Source: Parcubacteria bacterium C7867-007
Lineage (GTDB): Bacteria; Patescibacteriota; Minisyncoccia; Phycocordibacterales; Phycocordibacteraceae
Direction of reading: 5' to 3'
Assembly: GCA_001189195.1 (NCBI GenBank)
Contig: LFCQ01000005.1
Span: 1-32,028, forward strand
DNA length: 32,028 nt
This document shows positions 26,504 to 32,028 of the stretch, in pieces; positions within the stretch are counted from its first letter, which is position 1, and each line of letters begins with the position of its first letter. The position numbers and the translations under genes are program-made. The notes under the pieces were generated by a model. The model saw nothing but the letters and a program-made list of their open reading frames with translations, was not told where the DNA came from and did not search any database.

Positions 26504-27366
26504 GTGGGGTACCAAACGTATGTATCATAGACGGTTCAACTCCAGAATCCTGTGATTTAAATGGTATGTCAGGATGGCGCTGTCCCGCCTGTCTACTCAT
26601 GTGGCGACAGTCATTTGATGTCCCACTCTCACACTATGAAGATGCTGATGCATCATTCTCTTCTGAGAAAGCTGCACTTCAACGCAGGAATATTCATGAC
26701 CGTATAAACACTATACGAAGACATATCGACTGTTCGTACTCATGTGATGTGGGGTGCAGCAAGGGGTACTTTGTTGAAGCACTTATTGAGGCAGGGTATA
26801 CCCACGTGTATGGTATCGATCCTAACCGCGCACAGATTGAAGCAGCTCAGGCTCGCGGGGTACCTGTGCTTACGGGTTCTACAGAAACCATGGCGCCTTT
26901 ATTTAAGGAACGAAGTACACGCACAGCGATGCTTTTCCATGTGATAGAGCATCTTTCTGATCCCTTTGCAGTATTAAAAGATATTCATGCCGCGCTTCCA
27001 GACAAGGGACTGCTCGTGGTTGAGACACCTGATTTCCAAAGCTATTCGCTTCGAAAGACAAACTATCACCATAAACTTGTATATCCCGAGCATCTTTTTT
27101 ACTATTCATTCACCAACCTCCAGACCTTCCTACGGAACAATGGCTTTGAGATAGTCTACGCGGGTAAGCGTGATTTCGATCCAAACCATCTTCCTGTGCG
27201 TGAGTGTCTATTCCGTCTTGGCTTTCTTGGTATTAGTTCAACCCCGAGTCTCTTCGAGCGAATTGTGTGTCGTGTTCTGCGTCCCGTTGTGCCAGTACTA
27301 TCAGTTCTCGTTCGTGTGGTTGGTCGTCAGAACTTCAGTATCATTATTGCCCGTAAGGTTTCGTAA
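26500..27366 (+). CDS. SAM-dependent methyltransferase (Methyltransf_23-like)
   Basis: 'CDVGCSKGYFVEALIEAGYTHVYGIDPNRAQIEAAQARGV', 'MLFHVIEHLSDPFAVLKDIHAALPDKGLLVVETPD'; N-terminal CPAC. Confidence 0.87.
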   Translation: MSGVPNVCIIDGSTPESCDLNGMSGWRCPACLLMWRQSFDVPLSHYEDADASFSSEKAALQRRNIHDRINTIRRHIDCSYSCDVGCSKGYFVEALIEAGYTHVYGIDPNRAQIEAAQARGVPVLTGSTETMAPLFKERSTRTAMLFHVIEHLSDPFAVLKDIHAALPDKGLLVVETPDFQSYSLRKTNYHHKLVYPEHLFYYSFTNLQTFLRNNGFEIVYAGKRDFDPNHLPVRECLFRLGFLGISSTPSLFERIVCRVLRPVVPVLSVLVRVVGRQNFSIIIARKVS

Positions 27367-28629
27367 AGGAGTAGCAGAGGCATGGAAGAATAGGCCCGTT
27401 AGAAGAATATTCTCAACGAGTTGTGTTATCGCGATAGAAAGAATGGCGCCCCAAACATGCAGAGTTGGGATCAATAGTATGAATAGTCCAATCTGAAGGA
27501 CAGGAGGAATAAAGCTAAATATATATAGTTCCTTCTTTCGCGCGTGTGCAGAAAGAGCGGTACCAAAGAGTGATATCGGTTGTAGGGCAATAAGGATAGA
27601 TAGCGCCTGCGTATACGGGACAGATTCCATGTACTTGGGGAAGAAGATCTCAAATACATATGGCGCTGCGGCGATATATGCAATAGCAATTCCAGACGCA
27701 AGAAAGACCAGTAGTACCACACGTGGTACCAGCACTTTCCGTATAGTGGTGAGATCATGTTCGACTGCCTTTGGAAAATAGAGACGATTAATACTTCCCA
27801 ATGCATTAGTCACACGACTCGGTACAGTAAGCGATAAGGTGTAGGTAGCAATGCCAATAGGCCCAAGGAACTGCCACAACAGCATCTTATCTGCATTACT
27901 GGCGAGTGTTGTAAGTACCGTCATAAAAGACAGATGTTTCGCATAACCGATCAATTCAGGATCACGCTCAGTATTTGGAGGATATTTATGTAGTGTTCGA
28001 CGGAACAAGAAAACTCGCATGATTGTCCAACTCGCAAAGAATCCGAATAGCAATATGAAAAGATTCTTTGTAAGCAACAGAATTGTGATAATGGTTATTG
28101 CGTTTACGCCCTGCGCAATAGCTTCGTATATAATTCCGTCCTTGAAGTGTTTCTTGCCAAGTAAGTAGTGCACATAGTTTCCATACACTTCCCATACCGG
28201 GATAAACAAACCAACGATTGCAAATGATCCTGCGAGTAGCATGTTTCCATTTAGGAAGTAGTACGCAGCGACTGCAAATGCTGCACCAGCCGAGAGAAGG
28301 TTCCAGCGCATCTTTACACGAATGGCTTCAAGGAACGATCCATCTTTGTTGCGCGCAGCAGCATAAAAGATCGCACTCTTCATGGCAGGTAGCGAGAGTA
28401 GTCCTAACAACGTGACGCCAGAGAGGATATATTGATAGGTACCGTACGTCTCCTTTGAAAGAAGGTTGGCGAATGCAACCGCAGTAGCCAGCCCAATCAG
28501 CACAGAAAGACCGGTTCCTACGGCACTCCAAAATCCCCCAGAAACGAGGTAATTCATGTCAGTATTCAGCTTTCGTCCGAGAGAGTCAGTTAGGGGTTGA
28601 AAGCGCTGGCGTACAGATATAAAGCGCAT
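27301..28629 (-). CDS. Polysaccharide flippase (Wzx/MviN-MATE-like)
   Basis: 442-aa multi-TM ORF; 'FWSAVGTGLSVLIGLATAVAFANLLSKETYGTYQYILSGVTLLGLLSLPAMKSAI' is typical of oligosaccharide flippases. Confidence 0.88.
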   Translation of the reverse strand: MRFISVRQRFQPLTDSLGRKLNTDMNYLVSGGFWSAVGTGLSVLIGLATAVAFANLLSKETYGTYQYILSGVTLLGLLSLPAMKSAIFYAAARNKDGSFLEAIRVKMRWNLLSAGAAFAVAAYYFLNGNMLLAGSFAIVGLFIPVWEVYGNYVHYLLGKKHFKDGIIYEAIAQGVNAITIITILLLTKNLFILLFGFFASWTIMRVFLFRRTLHKYPPNTERDPELIGYAKHLSFMTVLTTLASNADKMLLWQFLGPIGIATYTLSLTVPSRVTNALGSINRLYFPKAVEHDLTTIRKVLVPRVVLLVFLASGIAIAYIAAAPYVFEIFFPKYMESVPYTQALSILIALQPISLFGTALSAHARKKELYIFSFIPPVLQIGLFILLIPTLHVWGAILSIAITQLVENILLTGLFFHASATPLRNLTGNNDTEVLTTNHTNEN

Positions 28630-28669
28630 TATTCCGTTATTTTATCACAACGGTATATACTATCTTCAC
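28630..28669. promoter_or_regulatory. Compact divergent promoter region
   Basis: + strand TATACT (28656-28661) 8 nt before ATG 28670; minus strand TGATAAAAT upstream of ATG 28629; ccgtt-N10-aacgg inverted repeat inside. Confidence 0.4.
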
Positions 28670-30817
28670 ATGAAAAAAGTTGCCCTCTGGACCACCCTAG
28701 CTGCATTATTCGCTATTCCGTTCATTGTTTTATACGTAGATGGCACGATCTATTTCCCGTTCATTGCGGGCAAGAACTTTGCCTTCAGAATGCTGGTTGA
28801 GATAGCTGTTGCAGGATGGCTGGTACTGGCTATTGCAGATAAACAGTATCGACCCAAGTTCTCATGGGTGATGGTGCTGTTCGGACTTTTTACTGCATGG
28901 ATGGCAATAGCAGACTTCTTTGCCGTTAATCCGCACAAAGCCTTCTGGAGCAACTTCGAGCGTATGGATGGTTGGGTTACCCTCATACACCTCTTCTTGT
29001 TCTTTGTGGTGTTGGCATCTGTGCTTGGTCCGGAGAAACTGTGGCGCAAGTGGTGGCTAACCTCTGCAGGCGCGAGTGCACTCGTATGTTTATACGGTGT
29101 GTTCCAGTTCTTTGGTCTCACGCGAATTCATCAAAGTGATACTCGTCTCGATGCATCTCTAGGAAACTCAGAGTATCTTGCGGGTTATTTGCTCTTTGCC
29201 GTTCCAACAACACTTTGGCTTGCTTTTGAAACAAAGGAAAAGAAGATGCTCTGGCTACGGTACGCACTCTTTGCATTGGCCGCAGTGCAGATACTCGTAC
29301 TGGTTGGTACTGGTACACGCGGTACGATGGTCGGTTTCCTTGTTGCAGCAATTGCTGCGGCGTTCCTCTGGCTTTTAGAGGCGGGTAAGAAAGGGAAGCA
29401 AGGAGCTGCTGTTGCTCTAGTGTCTATACTCTTTGTAATTGGCGGGTTCATCGCCCTTCAGAATCAGCCGTTCATCGCACAGAATCCGATTCTCTCTCGT
29501 TTCTCTGCCATATCGCTGAAAGACATGGAGGTTCGTTTCACTATCTGGAACATGGCTATCCAGGGGTTTGAGGAACGACCTATTCTTGGATGGGGCCAGG
29601 AAGGGTTTAACTATGTATTCAATAAGTACTATGACCCCTCACTCTATGGGCAGGAGCCTTGGTTTGATCGTGTGCACAATCTGTATCTGGACTGGTTGAT
29701 AGCTGGCGGCATTCCCGCACTCTTATTGTTCGTGGGACTCTTTGCTGCTGCAGTAATTGCACTGTATCGCAGTGCTGCGAGTAGACCAGAACGTATTCTG
29801 GTGTTTGCCGCCTTCATCGGCTACGGGGTTCAAGCACTGGTGGTGTTCGATAACCTCTTCACCTATGTACCGCTTGCTGCGCTATTTGCACTAGCGTACT
29901 CAGCACGCTCAAAACCAATCGAAGCCCTGGAGAAGGCACGTGAAGCGAATGAGACTACGCTCGCGAGTCTCGTAACACCACTTGTGGTTGTAGGTCTTGC
30001 AGTCACACTCTGGCTTGTGAACGTACCAACGATCCAGGGAGGAAAGAATCTTATACATGGAGTAACACGGGAGCTCGATGTAACCACGCGCTTCGCATAC
30101 CTTAAGCAAGCTGTTAATGACCGTCCATTTGCTATTCAGGAAGTACGTGAGCAGCTTATGTCATTCACTAGCGGCGTACTAAACGCTCCAGATGTTCCAA
30201 CTAGTCTTAAGCAGGAACTACTTGCGTTCACCAACAGCCAAATGGTGGAGCAGTTCAAGCAGACACCGATGGATGCACGTATGCATATGCAATATGCCAC
30301 CATGCTCCGTACCATCGGGGACTACGAGAATGCGTTTAAGGAAAGTACTCTTGCACACACCTATGCCCCAACCAAACAGGCAGTCATTCTGGAACAGGGT
30401 ATGGAGAAGTGGCAGAGCGGCGATGTACAAGCAGCACGTACACTGTTTGAATCTGCATACGCTCTTGATAAGAGATACGAGCTTGGCGCTGCGTATGCTG
30501 CCGTGGGACACATAATCACTAACGATGTTGCTGGTGGAAAGGCTATCCTGGAGGAACGATTTGGTACTTCGATAGTGGACCAACCAGTACTAGTACCTGC
30601 GTACTACCACATAAAGGACTGGAATAATTTAATTCCGATCCTGCAGCTTCATGCAAAGAATGCAAACGATGCCAATTCTGGATTCCAGCTTGCAGCCGCA
30701 TATAACGAATCTGGTCAGCGTGCAAAAGCGATCCAGACTATCCGTGAGACTATGGCTGCACATCCAGAAGTGGCGGCACAAGGAGCAAGTTTCCTTACGC
30801 AACTAGGAGCTAACTAA
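28670..30817 (+). CDS. O-antigen ligase/polymerase (Wzy/WaaL-like) with C-terminal TPR-like domain
   Basis: Multi-TM; 'GTGTRGTMVGFLVAAIAAAFLWL', 'FNYVFNKYYDPSLYGQEPWFDRVHNLYLDWLIAGG' (WaaL/PglL pattern); C-terminus helical repeats 'MHMQYATMLRTIGDYENAFKESTLAHTYAPTKQAVILEQGMEKWQSGD'. Confidence 0.88.
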   Translation: MKKVALWTTLAALFAIPFIVLYVDGTIYFPFIAGKNFAFRMLVEIAVAGWLVLAIADKQYRPKFSWVMVLFGLFTAWMAIADFFAVNPHKAFWSNFERMDGWVTLIHLFLFFVVLASVLGPEKLWRKWWLTSAGASALVCLYGVFQFFGLTRIHQSDTRLDASLGNSEYLAGYLLFAVPTTLWLAFETKEKKMLWLRYALFALAAVQILVLVGTGTRGTMVGFLVAAIAAAFLWLLEAGKKGKQGAAVALVSILFVIGGFIALQNQPFIAQNPILSRFSAISLKDMEVRFTIWNMAIQGFEERPILGWGQEGFNYVFNKYYDPSLYGQEPWFDRVHNLYLDWLIAGGIPALLLFVGLFAAAVIALYRSAASRPERILVFAAFIGYGVQALVVFDNLFTYVPLAALFALAYSARSKPIEALEKAREANETTLASLVTPLVVVGLAVTLWLVNVPTIQGGKNLIHGVTRELDVTTRFAYLKQAVNDRPFAIQEVREQLMSFTSGVLNAPDVPTSLKQELLAFTNSQMVEQFKQTPMDARMHMQYATMLRTIGDYENAFKESTLAHTYAPTKQAVILEQGMEKWQSGDVQAARTLFESAYALDKRYELGAAYAAVGHIITNDVAGGKAILEERFGTSIVDQPVLVPAYYHIKDWNNLIPILQLHAKNANDANSGFQLAAAYNESGQRAKAIQTIRETMAAHPEVAAQGASFLTQLGAN

Positions 30818-30825
30818 CTCGTGCC

Positions 30826-31833
30826 ATGATGCGCGAGAACGTACCTCTTGCTTCACTCACCACGTTTCGTATTGGTGGTCCTGCACGCTATGTGCACACA
30901 GGAGATTCAATCGCATCAGTGAAGACCGCATTTGCGCACTCGCGCGAATGCGGTCTTCCGGTATACCCAATGGGGCAGGGCAGTAATATCCTGGCTGCAG
31001 ATCATTCGATAGCCGCTGTAGTACTAAAGATGGAAAACGATAGTATTTCGTTCACAGAGACAACTAGTGGCGTTGAAGTCTGTGCAGAAGCAGGAACATC
31101 GTGGGATACGCTCGTACGCGCTTGTGCTGCAGAAGGTCTGTGGGGGATTGAGAACTTGGCAGGAATCCCTGGCACAGTTGGTGCTGCGCCGGTACAAAAC
31201 ATTGGTGCATATGGAACTGAACTAGCGGATACCTTCTCTTGGCTTGAGTGCTACGATCCAGAAACAGATTCAGTACTACGACTCACCAAAGACGGTTGTA
31301 TGTTCGGATACCGTGACAGCGTCTTTAAGCAAAAGCCTGGGCCGGTGATTATGCGTGTTGCGTTACTTCTGCAACGGGAAGGTACCGCGAATACCAACTA
31401 TACAGATCTCTCACGCCTCATAGAGGCTGGAGAGGCTTTGAGTACCCCACACACTATAGGAGAGGCAGTGCGACGTGTACGTAGCGTGAAGTTTCCTGAC
31501 CTCGCAAAGTACGGTACTGCGGGTTCCTTTTTTAAGAACCCAACCATATCTTCTGATGCATACACTGCACTAAAGCTTCAGTATTCAGAGCTTCCAGGAT
31601 TTGTGGTCGAGGAAGGTATAAAGATTCCACTTGCGTGGATATTGGATCACGTATTAGATCTGCGCGGCTTTCGTATGGGACGCGTGCACCTCTTTGAGAA
31701 TCAACCACTAGTACTCGTTGCTGATGCAGACGCTACTGCTGACGAAGTGAACGCACTAGCAACTGCTGTTGCAGAGAAAGTATGTGCGGCAACTGGCATA
31801 CGTATTGAACGCGAAGTGCGATCATTTTCGTAA
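30826..31833 (+). CDS. murB: UDP-N-acetylmuramate dehydrogenase
   Basis: 'TTFRIGGPARYV', 'GQGSNILAADHSI', 'GIENLAGIPGTVGAAPVQNIGAYGTEL', 'FGYRDSVFK', 'GTAGSFFKNP'. Confidence 0.96.
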   Translation: MMRENVPLASLTTFRIGGPARYVHTGDSIASVKTAFAHSRECGLPVYPMGQGSNILAADHSIAAVVLKMENDSISFTETTSGVEVCAEAGTSWDTLVRACAAEGLWGIENLAGIPGTVGAAPVQNIGAYGTELADTFSWLECYDPETDSVLRLTKDGCMFGYRDSVFKQKPGPVIMRVALLLQREGTANTNYTDLSRLIEAGEALSTPHTIGEAVRRVRSVKFPDLAKYGTAGSFFKNPTISSDAYTALKLQYSELPGFVVEEGIKIPLAWILDHVLDLRGFRMGRVHLFENQPLVLVADADATADEVNALATAVAEKVCAATGIRIEREVRSFS

Positions 31834-31838
31834 AATAT

Positions 31839-31886
31839 ATAAAAACAAAAACTGCATCACGTGTGTGATGCAGTTTTTGTTTTTAT
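31839..31886 (+). terminator. Strong bidirectional terminator (22-bp stem, GTGT loop)
   Basis: ataaaaacaaaaactgcatcac (31839-31860) / gtgatgcagtttttgtttttat (31865-31886). Confidence 0.92.
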
Positions 31887-31890
31887 AAAG

Positions 31891-31899
31891 TTATCCACA
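31891..31899 (+). promoter_or_regulatory. Perfect DnaA-box match TTATCCACA
   Basis: Exact 9-mer next to an AT-rich tract; near-match GTATACACA at 31944-31952. Confidence 0.45.
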
Positions 31900-31955
31900 T
31901 TTATTTTTTTTCTCACACAAATATTTTATTTGCGCGCAATAATGTATACACAACA

Positions 31956-32012
31956 CATACGCGCACAAAAATAATCTTAATTACGAATTGAAATTATTTC
32001 TGTGCGCATATG
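31956..32012. repeat. Long imperfect inverted repeat / hairpin
   Basis: catacgcgcacaaaaataat (31956-31975) vs attatttctgtgcgcatatg (31993-32012): 18/20 pairs, with further pairing in the 17-nt centre. Confidence 0.75.
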
Positions 32013-32028
32013 GGTCGACATTAGTCGT

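Noticed and set aside
1-32028. CRISPR array, IS element, prophage or toxin-antitoxin module
   Set aside because: No regularly spaced repeats, transposase/integrase motifs, structural phage genes or TA-like small gene pairs were found.
1-32028. Alternative genetic code (TGA = Gly as in Gracilibacteria/SR1)
   Set aside because: Several genes end cleanly at TGA with ATGA overlaps to the next gene, so TGA acts as a stop here.

Overview
The window is gene-dense, mostly + strand, and looks like the chromosome of a Patescibacteria/CPR (Parcubacteria-like) bacterium. That lineage call is an inference from gene style, not a search result. TGA acts as a normal stop throughout, for example in the ATGA stop/start overlaps. 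Left part (1-9100): probable 3' end of a 23S rRNA, a strong hairpin terminator, tRNA-Ile(GAT), a PrcB-like protein, a minus-strand pair (Mpl/MurC-like Mur ligase plus ATE/Bpt-like aminoacyl-transferase), a divergent pair (unknown 365-aa ORF / rsmI), a predicted surface protein, and an orphan VirD4/TraG-like ATPase with a disordered Arg/Pro/Asp-rich tail. Right part (9203-30817): one large glycoconjugate locus with about nine glycosyltransferases (GT4, two GT9-like), five SAM methyltransferases, a GDP-sugar module (EvaC-type C-methyltransferase, cupin, perosamine-synthase-like aminotransferase, Gmd), a flippase and an O-antigen-ligase/polymerase-like protein with a probable TPR tail. murB follows, then a 22-bp-stem terminator and an AT-rich end carrying a perfect TTATCCACA DnaA-box match and a long imperfect hairpin (candidate origin or regulatory region). 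Items most worth a second look: the predicted branched or amino GDP-sugar module, a Trp-rich repeat protein inside the glycan operon, recurrent -10 boxes about 6-8 nt upstream of ATG (leaderless-type promoters), a 17-bp hairpin inside murB, the Mpl-like/ATE-like pair, and the possible oriC at the right end. No CRISPR array, IS element or recognisable phage gene was seen.
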